DNA of 64,000 nt, taken from Rhodoplanes sp. (GTDB taxonomy: Bacteria; Pseudomonadota; Alphaproteobacteria; Rhizobiales; Xanthobacteraceae). Made by a program: the position numbers and the translations under genes. The notes beneath the pieces were generated by a model. The model worked only from the letters and a program-made list of their open reading frames with translations, did not search any database and was not told where the DNA came from. The stretch covers positions 1 to 64,000 of the forward strand of contig NZ_JACAAX010000037.1 of the NCBI RefSeq assembly GCF_013377085.1, in the 5' to 3' direction. Of this stretch, positions 26,314 to 34,708 are shown piece by piece (the first letter of the stretch is position 1; every line of letters starts with the position of its first letter).

Positions 26314-27306
26314 ATGTCGATGCCGATGCATGATTGCCTGATGCAGATGGTCGAGGACGAGCACGTCCTCGAGGACTACCAGAGCGGCATGCCGCGCTGG
26401 TGCAGCGGCTGCGGCGACAACGCCGTGCTGGCGGCGGTGCAGCGCCTGTGCCGCGACGAAAATCTGCGGCCCGAGAAGCTCGCCTTCGTGTCGGGCATCG
26501 GCTGTGCCAGCCGCTTTCCGCACTACATGCGCACCTACGGGTTCCACGGCATCCACGGCCGCGCGCTGCCGATCGCCGAGGGCGTCAAGATGGCGCGCCC
26601 GGACCTCCACGTCTTCGTCAACATGGGCGACGGCGACTGCTGCAGCATCGGCGCAGCGCACTGGCTGCACGCGATCCGCTACAACATGAACATGACCGTG
26701 GTGCTGCACGACAACCACGTCTACGGCCTCACCAAGATGCAGGCCTCGCCGACCTCGCCCAAGGGCCTGCGCAGCAACACGACGCCGCACGGCTCCTATC
26801 TCGATGCGCTCAACCCGCTGACCGTGACGCTCGGCGTCACCAACGTGTCGTTCGTGGCGCAGGCGGTGGACTGGATCCCGGAGGTGGTGCACGCCGTCAT
26901 CCAGGCGGCGTTCCATCACAAGGGCTTCTCCTTCGTGCGCATCATCCAGCGTTGCCCCGAGTTCCTGCCGAAGATGTGGGAGCCGTGGCTGCACGATCCG
27001 CAGAAGACGCTTCTCCTGGAGCACGAGGACGGCGTCGGCTACAGCGCCGGCCTGCAGAAGATCTACAAGAACCGCCAGGCGCACGACCCGGCCGACATCC
27101 ACAAGGCGCGCGAGATCGCCTCCAGCATCGATCCGATCCCGGTCGGCATCCTGTACCGCGACGACAGCGTGCCCTGCTACGAGGAGATCCGCGAGGCAGG
27201 CAAGCCGCGACCGGTCGAGATGGTCCGGACCGGCCTGGAGGCGGAGCTCGACAAGTTCACGGTGTGGCCGGACGCCGAAGAGCCGGACCCCCGCGCGACC
27301 GCCTGA
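26314..27306 (+). CDS. korB: 2-oxoacid:ferredoxin oxidoreductase, beta subunit
   Basis: 330 residues. N-terminal cysteine pair RWCSGCGDNAVL (about 29-40), the TPP-Mg motif NMGDGDCCSIG followed by NMNMTVVLHDNHVYGLTKMQ, as in KorB/PorB. An extra Cys in CASRF probably completes a 4Fe-4S site. The gap to korA is 13 bases. The C-terminal tail (about 260-330) carries an ferredoxin-independent extension typical of long KorB forms. Confidence 0.9.
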   Translation: MSMPMHDCLMQMVEDEHVLEDYQSGMPRWCSGCGDNAVLAAVQRLCRDENLRPEKLAFVSGIGCASRFPHYMRTYGFHGIHGRALPIAEGVKMARPDLHVFVNMGDGDCCSIGAAHWLHAIRYNMNMTVVLHDNHVYGLTKMQASPTSPKGLRSNTTPHGSYLDALNPLTVTLGVTNVSFVAQAVDWIPEVVHAVIQAAFHHKGFSFVRIIQRCPEFLPKMWEPWLHDPQKTLLLEHEDGVGYSAGLQKIYKNRQAHDPADIHKAREIASSIDPIPVGILYRDDSVPCYEEIREAGKPRPVEMVRTGLEAELDKFTVWPDAEEPDPRATA

Positions 27307-27343
27307 GACTGCTTGGAGGCCCGCCGTAAGCGGGACGTGACCC

Positions 27344-29563
27344 ATGGACGCCGACGTCAAGACCCAGCTCGCCTTCCACGTGCTCGGCCGCAATCCGGCC
27401 GGTGCGAAGCCCGCCGGCAGCGTCGGGCGGCTGCGTCCAGCCCTGCTCGCCGCCTTCCGCGATCTCGCGACGTTGCGGCACGACTATCCTTTGGTGCTGG
27501 TGCGTGACGCGGCGCCCGGCGAGGCGGTGCAGACGCTCACGAGCATCGTCAACGCCATCCTGCAGAAGGTCGCGCCGCGCGGTGCGGCGGGCGAGCGCAA
27601 GCGTCGCCAGGTGCTGCGGCTCGAGCGCGCCATCCGGGAGCGGGCGGCGCAGGGTGGTTCGCTCTCCGCCGTGTGGGACGACGCGGCGGTTACGCTCGCC
27701 GCGCAGGCCGATGCCGGCTTCGCCGAAAGCGTCGCGGCCGCCCGGGCCGCGCTCGCGGTCGACGGCGATCTCGTCGACTGCACGGCCGAGACGCCGGTGC
27801 GAATCGTCCGCCATGTCTGGCGGCTGGTGCAGGAGCAGAAGCTCGCCGGCCTGGTCGACCGCGTCGAAAAGCTCGTGCTGAAGCTCACCGACGTGCTGAT
27901 GGCCGACCATGTGCGCTCCGAGGCGGGCCGCGCGCCCGACGCCCTCGCCGCCGCCGTCGGGCCCGGCTTTTCGCAACTGTTCGATTTCGGCGCCATGTCC
28001 GAGCTGCTCGGCTCGGTCTCGGCGGCCGGCCCGGTGTCGAAGCGCCGTCGCCGGCGCATCGAGGAGGTGCTCGCCGTGCTGGAGGCGCAGCCGCTGCTCA
28101 CCGCGCTGCGCGCTCGTGACCGCGCCGCCGAGGAGCGCGCGCTCGCCGATCTCGTCTTCGGGGACTGCGCCACGGCGCTGAAGGCCTGGCGCGAGCGGCG
28201 TCCGGCCCTGGTCTCGCTCGTCAAGGCGATCGCCATCGCCGAGCTGGAGATCGAGGGCCGCTATTCGGAGGCCGAGCACGACGGCTTCTTCGCGGCGTTC
28301 AACGAGGCGTCGCTCGGCGCCTCCGACCTCGCGCTCGGGCCCGACATGCTGGTCTGCATCGAGGATGTCGGCGCGCTGCGCCGTGCCGAGGTGCTGGAGC
28401 TCTTGTCCGCCGGCGTCCCCGTGAAGGTGCTGGTGCTGACGAACGACCTGCTCGGCGATCCGGTCACCGAGCCCGGCGGCCCGACGCTGTCGGGCACGAG
28501 GCTCGCCACCATGGCGACCGGGCTCGACGACGTGTTCGTGCTGCAGTCCACCGTCGCGTCGCTCGGGCGCTGCGGGGCGCGCATTGCCCGCGGCCTCGCC
28601 TATGCCGGGCCGGCACTGGTCTCCGTCTACACCGGGGCGGCCAGCGTCGACGACGGCATGCCGACCTATCTGCGCGCCGCCGCGGCCATGCAGGCGCGCG
28701 TCTTCCCGTCCTTCACCTACGATCCGTCGGCAGGCGTCGGGCTCGCGGCGCGCTGGGACGTCGCCGACAACCCGCAGCCCGACCAGGTGTGGAGCGTGCA
28801 TCCGTTCGCCTGCGAGGATGCCGCGCACCTGCGCATCACCACGGATCTCGCCTTCACGGCGGCCGATGTCATCGTAGCCGATCCGCGCCATGCCGGCCTG
28901 TTCTCGCTGGTCGCGAGCGAACACTGGTCCGACACCATGGTGCCGGTCGACGTGTGGCTGCGCGAGCCGCCGACCGCGGCAGGCGCCGTGCCCTATGTGC
29001 CGGTGGTGGACGATGGCGACCGCCTCTATCGGGCGGTGGCGAGCGAGCCGGTGATCGCCGCGGCGCGGCGCTGCCGCGAGGCGTGGCATCGCCTGCAGGA
29101 GCTCGGCGACATCCACAATTCGTGGGCGGAACGGCGCTCCGAGGCCGAGCGGCTCGCCCGCGAGGAGGCGGCGCGCGAGGCGGCCGAGCTGGCTGCCGAA
29201 GAGGCGGGCGAGAGCGCTGCGCCGGCACCCGCGCCTGCGCCCGCCAAGGCGAAGGCTGCGGCCAAGGAAGCCGCGAAGCCGGAGGTTCCTGCGGCGGCCG
29301 AACCGGCGACGCCGAGCGGCGAGGCCTTTATCGAGACGCCGCGCTGCACGAGCTGCAACGCCTGCCTGCAGGTCAACGCCCGCCTGTTCCAGTACGATGG
29401 CAACAAGCAGGCCGTCATCGCCGATGCGTCGGCAGGCACGTACCGTCAGCTCGTCGAAGCCGCGGAAAGCTGCCCGGTCGGCATCATCCATCCGGGCGAG
29501 CCGCGCAACCCGAACGAGCCGGACCTCGACGAGTTGCGCGGCCGCGCCAAGCCGTTCCGCTGA
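27344..29563 (+). CDS. PFOR-like TPP-domain relative with C-terminal ferredoxin domain
   Basis: 739 residues, starting 37 bases after korB. Residues about 340-480 resemble the C-terminal TPP domain of pyruvate:ferredoxin oxidoreductase (LSAGVPVKVLVLTND, then SGTRLATMATGLDDVFVLQS and FPSFTYDPSAG), but the GDG TPP-Mg motif is not seen. An Ala/Glu/Lys linker (about 600-655) leads to a ferredoxin domain (CTSCNAC at about 668-674, CPVG near 709) that could hold one 4Fe-4S cluster. The N-terminal 300 residues are helical and unrecognised. Probably an electron-transfer or scaffold subunit of the KorAB complex. Confidence 0.65.
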   Translation: MDADVKTQLAFHVLGRNPAGAKPAGSVGRLRPALLAAFRDLATLRHDYPLVLVRDAAPGEAVQTLTSIVNAILQKVAPRGAAGERKRRQVLRLERAIRERAAQGGSLSAVWDDAAVTLAAQADAGFAESVAAARAALAVDGDLVDCTAETPVRIVRHVWRLVQEQKLAGLVDRVEKLVLKLTDVLMADHVRSEAGRAPDALAAAVGPGFSQLFDFGAMSELLGSVSAAGPVSKRRRRRIEEVLAVLEAQPLLTALRARDRAAEERALADLVFGDCATALKAWRERRPALVSLVKAIAIAELEIEGRYSEAEHDGFFAAFNEASLGASDLALGPDMLVCIEDVGALRRAEVLELLSAGVPVKVLVLTNDLLGDPVTEPGGPTLSGTRLATMATGLDDVFVLQSTVASLGRCGARIARGLAYAGPALVSVYTGAASVDDGMPTYLRAAAAMQARVFPSFTYDPSAGVGLAARWDVADNPQPDQVWSVHPFACEDAAHLRITTDLAFTAADVIVADPRHAGLFSLVASEHWSDTMVPVDVWLREPPTAAGAVPYVPVVDDGDRLYRAVASEPVIAAARRCREAWHRLQELGDIHNSWAERRSEAERLAREEAAREAAELAAEEAGESAAPAPAPAPAKAKAAAKEAAKPEVPAAAEPATPSGEAFIETPRCTSCNACLQVNARLFQYDGNKQAVIADASAGTYRQLVEAAESCPVGIIHPGEPRNPNEPDLDELRGRAKPFR

Positions 29564-29819
29564 GCCGCCGTCCTATTTTCCGGTCTTGTGTTTGTGCGCG
29601 GGTGCGGCGATCGGCTGCACCCGCGCGCCATGCCGTGGCACGGTCTGCGGCCCGCGCTGTTTCTTGACAGCCTGCACCGGCAATCTCACACTCGTCGTAG
29701 TTTGTATGACCAGTTGCGGCGCGGTTCTTGCATTACAATGGCGCTCGCCATTTCGTGCCGGACCGCCGATCGACGATCCTTTCCCGGCGTCGCCCGACAC
29801 GCCAAACGGAGACCTCGAC
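29564..29819. other. intergenic region before transporter 3
   Basis: TTGACA at 29664-29669 may be a -35 element, but no good -10 follows at 16-18 bases. Nothing else is recognised. Confidence 0.3.
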
Positions 29820-30818
29820 ATGCTCGGATCTCGTTCGTCACGGGCCTGCCTCGCTATGCTTGCGCTCGCCGCCTCGGCGCTTCTCGCCCCGCTTTCGTCG
29901 GCCGCCGCGGAAGACCAGCTCAATGTCCGCTTCTCGTGGAAGATGAAGGGTGAATACGCCACCTATTTTCTCGCGCAGGACAAGGGGCTGTTCAAGGCCG
30001 CGAACCTCGACGTCAAGCTCGGCGAAGGCGCCGGCGCGCAGGCCGCGCTGGGCGCGCTGATCCAGGGCCAGGAGGACATCGTCATTCTGCCCGGCGTGTT
30101 CGCGTTGAGCGCGATCCAGAAGGGCATCCCGGTCAAGATCATCGCGCTCTACCACCCGAAGACGCCCGTGGCACTGATCACCTGGCCTGACAAGGCGGCC
30201 AAGACCCCGAAGGATCTGGGCGGCATGACGGTCGCCCATTCGGTGGGCGAGACCGGCACCAGCTATCTCGACGCCTTCCTGCGGCTCAACAAGGTCGATC
30301 CCGCGTCGGTGAAGCGAACGATGATGAACGCGCAGGCCCGCGTGCCCGCCTTCATCCAGAAGCAGGTAGACGTGGTCAGCGTTTATCAGACGAACGATCT
30401 GCCGATCATCCGCGAGCAGCACAAGGGTACCGATTTCGTCGTGATTGACATGGTCGAGTTCGGCCTCTCGGTGCCCGGCATGGCGCTGGTGACCAGCGAC
30501 CAGAACATCACCAAGAAGGCCGATGCGCTGAAGCGCTTCCTGAAAGCCTCGGCGGCCGCCATACGCGACGCCAAGGCCGATCCGATGGTGGCCACCCAGG
30601 CGATCCGCAAGGCCTGGCCGTCGCCGCCGAGCGAGACCGCGGTGCTGGAGCAGGTCAAGGCGACGGTCGGCGCGATTCCGGTGCCGCAGGGCCACGAGAT
30701 CGGCTGGATCGACGAAAAGACGATCTCGGACGCGCTGGAGCTTCTGAAGTCCGCCGGCGAGATCGACGCACCGAAGCCGACCGAGACCTATTTCACCAAT
30801 GTGCTGCTGGCGCCCTGA
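29820..30818 (+). CDS. ABC transporter substrate-binding protein (NMT1/THI5-like), transporter 3
   Basis: 332 residues, signal peptide about 1-30 (ending SSAAAED). The mature protein starts LNVRFSWKMKGEYATYFLAQ and fits the NMT1/THI5/SsuA family. ATG 29820 follows a GGAG ribosome site; the frame is open farther upstream without one. First gene of a binding protein - permease - ATPase operon. Confidence 0.87.
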   Translation: MLGSRSSRACLAMLALAASALLAPLSSAAAEDQLNVRFSWKMKGEYATYFLAQDKGLFKAANLDVKLGEGAGAQAALGALIQGQEDIVILPGVFALSAIQKGIPVKIIALYHPKTPVALITWPDKAAKTPKDLGGMTVAHSVGETGTSYLDAFLRLNKVDPASVKRTMMNAQARVPAFIQKQVDVVSVYQTNDLPIIREQHKGTDFVVIDMVEFGLSVPGMALVTSDQNITKKADALKRFLKASAAAIRDAKADPMVATQAIRKAWPSPPSETAVLEQVKATVGAIPVPQGHEIGWIDEKTISDALELLKSAGEIDAPKPTETYFTNVLLAP

Positions 30819-30849
30819 GCGGGGCGTGACGGCGGCCGGGGGGCAGGGC

Positions 30850-31641
30850 GTGGACGACAAGCAAAGCAGGCGCAAGCGCAACCTCGTGCGCGCCATCACC
30901 GAGACGGCGGCGGCGCCCGTGCTGGCGCTGATCATCCTGGCCGTGTGGCAGGTGGGGGTTCCGCTCGCCGGCATCTCCGACTTCATCCTGCCGACGCCAT
31001 GGCAGATTCTGCGCCGCATCGTGGTCGACCACCGGCTGATGGCGACCCATGCGGGCGTCACCCTGCTGGAGACGTTGGCGGGTTTCGCGCTCGCCGCCGT
31101 GACGGGCGTCGGCACGGCGCTGATGATCTTCTACTCGCGGCTGTTCGAGCGGGCCATCTATCCGCTGCTGGTGGCGCTGCAGACGATCCCGAAGGTGGCG
31201 CTGGCGCCGCTCCTCGTGCTCTATCTCGGTTACGGCTTCGCCCCGAAACTGTTCCTCGCCTTCCTGCTCGCCTTCTTCCCGATCGTCATCGCCACCGTGG
31301 TCGGCCTCAACGGGCTCGACAAGGCGATGGTGAACCTGGTTCGCTCGATGGGCGCCAGCGAGTGGCAGACCTTCTTCAAGGTGCGGCTGCCCTCGGCGCT
31401 GCCGAGCCTGTTCGGGGGCCTCAAGGTCGGCATCAGCCTCGCCGTGATCGGCGCCGTGATCGGCGAGTATGTCGCAGCCGAGCGCGGTCTCGGCTACCTG
31501 CAGCTGCAGGCGAGCTCGCAATTCGACACGACGCTGAGCTTCGCCGCGATGATCGTCATCGCGGCGCTCGGTGTCGTCACCTTCTGGAGCCTCGAGGCGC
31601 TGGAGAAGCGCGCGGTGTTCGAGCGCGAGGCCGCACGATGA
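30850..31641 (+). CDS. ABC transporter permease (SsuC/TauC-type), transporter 3
   Basis: 263 residues from GTG 30850, preceded by a GGGGGGCAG sequence; a GTG at 30826 is an alternative start. Six membrane spans, EAA-type loop SMGASEWQTFFKVRLPSALP (about 172-191). It overlaps the ATPase start by four bases (ATGA). Confidence 0.85.
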   Translation: MDDKQSRRKRNLVRAITETAAAPVLALIILAVWQVGVPLAGISDFILPTPWQILRRIVVDHRLMATHAGVTLLETLAGFALAAVTGVGTALMIFYSRLFERAIYPLLVALQTIPKVALAPLLVLYLGYGFAPKLFLAFLLAFFPIVIATVVGLNGLDKAMVNLVRSMGASEWQTFFKVRLPSALPSLFGGLKVGISLAVIGAVIGEYVAAERGLGYLQLQASSQFDTTLSFAAMIVIAALGVVTFWSLEALEKRAVFEREAAR

Positions 31642-32447
31642 AGGAGCCGGCTCCGGTGACGGCGCGCCTGCACGGCGTCTCGGTCGCCATCGAGAACGTC
31701 ACCAAGACCTACGAGCTGCGCGACGGCGGCGACCTCTTGGCTCTCGACCGGGTGGACCTGACCATCGCGCCGGGCGAGTTCGTCTCCATCGTCGGTCCCA
31801 GCGGTTGCGGAAAGAGCACTCTGCTGTCGCTGGTCGCCGGCCTCGTGCCGGTGTCGACGGGTAAGATCCTGATCGACGGTGAGGAGGTGCGGCGGCCGCA
31901 CGCCAAGGTCGGCGTGGTGTTCCAGACCGACCTGTTGCTCTACTGGCGCAGCGTGATGGACAACATCATGCTGCCGATCGAGATCAAGGGCTGGCGCCGC
32001 CGGGACTATCTGCCCAGGGCCGCGCGCCTGCTCGAGCAGGTCGGTCTCGCCGGCTTCGAGAGCAAGTATCCGAGCGAGCTCTCCGGCGGCATGCGCCAGC
32101 GCACCGCGATCTGCCGCGCGCTGGTGCAGGAGCCGGGACTTCTCCTGATGGACGAGCCTTTCGGGGCACTCGACGCGCTCACCCGCGAGCAGATGATCAT
32201 CGACCTGCAGGCCATGTGGCTGTCGGTCGGCAGCACGGTGCTGTTCATCACCCATTCGATCGAGGAGGCCGTGTTCCTCGCCGACCGCGTGCTGGTGATG
32301 TCGCCGCGCCCGGGGCGCATCGACCTCGACCGCACCATCGAGATTCCTCGGCCGCGCAGTTGGCGCAGCCGCACCGACGCGAAGTTCATCGAGTACATGT
32401 CGGAGATCCGTGGCATCTTCGAAACCCGCGGCGTGCTGAAGGCGTAA
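31638..32447 (+). CDS. ABC transporter ATP-binding protein (SsuB/TauB-type), transporter 3
   Basis: 269 residues, Walker A GPSGCGKST (about 54-62), signature LSGGMRQR, Walker B LLLMDEPFGALDA and switch His in LFITHSIEEA. Closes the transporter operon. A palindromic repeat separates it from the amidohydrolase operon, whose substrate the transporter may supply. Confidence 0.9.
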   Translation: MKEPAPVTARLHGVSVAIENVTKTYELRDGGDLLALDRVDLTIAPGEFVSIVGPSGCGKSTLLSLVAGLVPVSTGKILIDGEEVRRPHAKVGVVFQTDLLLYWRSVMDNIMLPIEIKGWRRRDYLPRAARLLEQVGLAGFESKYPSELSGGMRQRTAICRALVQEPGLLLMDEPFGALDALTREQMIIDLQAMWLSVGSTVLFITHSIEEAVFLADRVLVMSPRPGRIDLDRTIEIPRPRSWRSRTDAKFIEYMSEIRGIFETRGVLKA

Positions 32448-32471
32448 GGGGATGGGGCCGCATCCAAACCG

Positions 32472-32573
32472 GTCATTCCGGGGCGCCGCGCAGCGGCGAG
32501 CCCGGAATCCATACTCACGGACAGGGATTATGGATCCCGGGCTCGCGGGCTTGCGCCCGCGCCCCGGGATGAC
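32472..32573. repeat. palindromic intergenic repeat, family A
   Basis: Begins GTCATTCCGGGGCGCCGCGC and ends CGCCCCGGGATGAC. Its centre (CCATACTCACGGACAGGG) is the reverse complement, with one mismatch, of the centre of the copy at 35722-35822. The two copies face each other around the three-gene operon 32674-35695. Confidence 0.8.
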
Positions 32574-32673
32574 GGAGCGAGGGGTCGCTGCCGACCTGCC
32601 GTGACTCCACCTTGAATCGCCGCCGCATCCGCGGCACACCGCTTCCGACCGACCCCCATCGAAAGAGCCCGCC

Positions 32674-34017
32674 ATGAAGGCCGATCTGGTCATCAAGAAC
32701 GCCCGCGTCGTCGATCACGACGGCGAGTTCGAGGGCGGCGTCGCGGTGGCGAACGGGCGCATCGCGCTCACCGGCACCAACGACGCGCTGCCCGATGCGA
32801 CCCACGTCATCGACGCGGAAGGCCGCGTGCTGATGCCCGGCGTCATCGACCCGCACTGCCATCTCGGCGTGAATTACCCTTACGACCAGGACATGCGCAC
32901 CGAGACGGCCGCCGCGGCGAGCGGTGGCGTCACCACGGTGCTCTTGTACATCCGCAACAAGAGTGGCCCGTACGTGCCGTTCTACAAGGAGCGCCGCGCC
33001 ATCGGCGAGGCCAACAGCCTGGTCGACTTCGGCTTTCATTTCGGCATCCAGCGCGAGGAGCACATCCACGAGATCCCCGACATCGTACGGGAGACCGGCG
33101 TGCGCTCCTTCAAGTGCTATTTCGGCTACGAGCCCGACAATCCGATCGGCATCGTCCCGGCGACCGACGGCTGGGTCTACGCCACCATGCGGCACCTGGT
33201 GAAGATCCCGGGCGGCGTCATCAGCGTGCATTGCGAGAACACCGGCATCGCCACCTGGCTGAAGGACGAGATGAAGGCGACGGGCCGCCAGGATCTGGGC
33301 GCCTACACCGAATCGCGCCCCGCCTTCTGCGAGGAAGAGACCATCAAGCGGATGCTCTTCCTGGCCGAGCGCACGAAGTGCCCGCTGCATCTCGTCCACA
33401 CCTCGGTGGGCCAAGGGCCGGTGCTGGCCGCCGAGGCGCGCGGCCGCGGCATCGACGTCACGGTCGAGACCTGCCCGCATTACCTCACCCGCACCTGCTA
33501 CGATCCCGACCTCGACATGAAGGCGAAGATCTCGCCGCCGCTGCGCGACCGCACCGAGCTGGAAGGGCTTTGGCGCGGCGTTTTGGACGGCTCCGTGTTC
33601 AGCCTCGGCACCGACCACGTGCCCTTCGTGCCGAAGAAGGGCGAGGATCTGTGGAAGGAGGTGCCCGGCGTCGTCAGCTTCCCGTGGGAGCTGTCGCTGC
33701 TCCTGCACTTCGGCGTGCATCAGCGCGGCCTGCCGCTGTCGCGCCTGGTGCAGCTCAACTCCTACCATCCGGCGCGCCGCTTCGGCCTGTGGCCGCGCAA
33801 GGGGTCTCTGCAGGCGGGCGCCGACGCCGACCTCGTGCTGGTCGATCTCGACCAGGAGCGCACCGTGCACCACACCGGCCACGGCCATTGCATTTACGAG
33901 GGTTGGACTCTCAAGGGCTGGCCCGTGCTCACCGTGTCGCGCGGCGATGTTCTTTACGAGAACGGGCAGGTCGCGGACGCCTATGGGCGCGGCCGCTGCG
34001 TCGTTCGCCCGGCCTGA
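32674..34017 (+). CDS. dihydroorotase/dihydropyrimidinase-family cyclic amidohydrolase
   Basis: 447 residues. The metal-site set is complete: HxH in DPHCHLG (about 59-65), a candidate carboxylated Lys in SFKCYFG (about 146), His in HCEN and HTSVGQG, and Asp in GTDHVPF (about 314). The family opens cyclic amides such as dihydropyrimidines, hydantoins, allantoin or imides. With the isochorismatase-type hydrolase two genes on, a two-step ring-opening and amide-cleavage pathway is plausible. The sequence alone does not say which ring. Confidence 0.85.
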   Translation: MKADLVIKNARVVDHDGEFEGGVAVANGRIALTGTNDALPDATHVIDAEGRVLMPGVIDPHCHLGVNYPYDQDMRTETAAAASGGVTTVLLYIRNKSGPYVPFYKERRAIGEANSLVDFGFHFGIQREEHIHEIPDIVRETGVRSFKCYFGYEPDNPIGIVPATDGWVYATMRHLVKIPGGVISVHCENTGIATWLKDEMKATGRQDLGAYTESRPAFCEEETIKRMLFLAERTKCPLHLVHTSVGQGPVLAAEARGRGIDVTVETCPHYLTRTCYDPDLDMKAKISPPLRDRTELEGLWRGVLDGSVFSLGTDHVPFVPKKGEDLWKEVPGVVSFPWELSLLLHFGVHQRGLPLSRLVQLNSYHPARRFGLWPRKGSLQAGADADLVLVDLDQERTVHHTGHGHCIYEGWTLKGWPVLTVSRGDVLYENGQVADAYGRGRCVVRPA

Positions 34018-34018
34018 G

Positions 34019-34708
34019 ATGGCGGTGCCGGCCACGATCGCGGTCGCTTATCGCGACGCCGGCTGGACGGCGGCGTCGGCGCTGCCCGAAAATCTGCTCG
34101 CGCCGGTGCGGGCTGCCGCGACTGCGGCACTGGAGAAGACACCCTGGCCGGAACTGCTGTGCGGCGTGCACAACCCGTTCGGTCGCCATGCCTGCGTGCC
34201 CGATGCCTGGGCCTTTCTCGACGTCGCAGAAAGCGGTGCCGTGCTCGATCCGCTGGAGGCCGTGCTCGGTCCCGACCTCGTGTTTTGGGACAGCGAGATC
34301 TTGCCCGACGGCGCATTGCTGTCCGCCGACGAGGCGCGCTGTTGGCCGGTCGAGCCGCTGGCCGGCACGCTGGTGGTGATCGCGCTCGGCGACGGCGCCA
34401 TGCGGCTCGTCGACATCGCGCGACTCGCCGCGCTGCGCGCGACGCTGCCGGCCGGCCCGCTCTACGTGCTTCGCTACATGCCGGCGACGTCGCGCTATCT
34501 GCGCGACGACCGCGCCGCACCAAATCTTCACGGCGCCGAGGTCCGGGTCCTGGTGAATCACGCGAAACAGCCGATCTGGCTGGTGCGCGGCGAGGACCGG
34601 GCCGGCAACGACTTCGCGACCGGATTTTCTCTGCCGGCGGCACAATGGGCCGGCATCACCTCACCGCACGCGCAGGGAACCGGGCGCGAAATTCCCGAGG
34701 AGTCTTGA
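34019..34708 (+). CDS. hypothetical protein, possibly a PhyH-like fold without the iron site
   Basis: 229 residues, starting two bases after the upstream stop and ending just before the next ATG, so firmly operonic. The middle (VFWDSEILPDGALLSADE, then CWPVEPLAGTLVVIALGDG) recalls phytanoyl-CoA dioxygenase relatives, where WHQDxxYWPLEP carries the first iron ligands. Here the His is replaced, so the protein may not be an active Fe(II)/2-oxoglutarate oxygenase. The assignment is weak; treat it as unknown. Confidence 0.4.
   Translation: MAVPATIAVAYRDAGWTAASALPENLLAPVRAAATAALEKTPWPELLCGVHNPFGRHACVPDAWAFLDVAESGAVLDPLEAVLGPDLVFWDSEILPDGALLSADEARCWPVEPLAGTLVVIALGDGAMRLVDIARLAALRATLPAGPLYVLRYMPATSRYLRDDRAAPNLHGAEVRVLVNHAKQPIWLVRGEDRAGNDFATGFSLPAAQWAGITSPHAQGTGREIPEES

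Noticed and set aside
22676-26315. Long minus-strand open frames (703 and 748 residues) across the redox module
   Set aside because: Antisense to GltD-like and KorA genes with intact motifs; composition is that of shadow frames.
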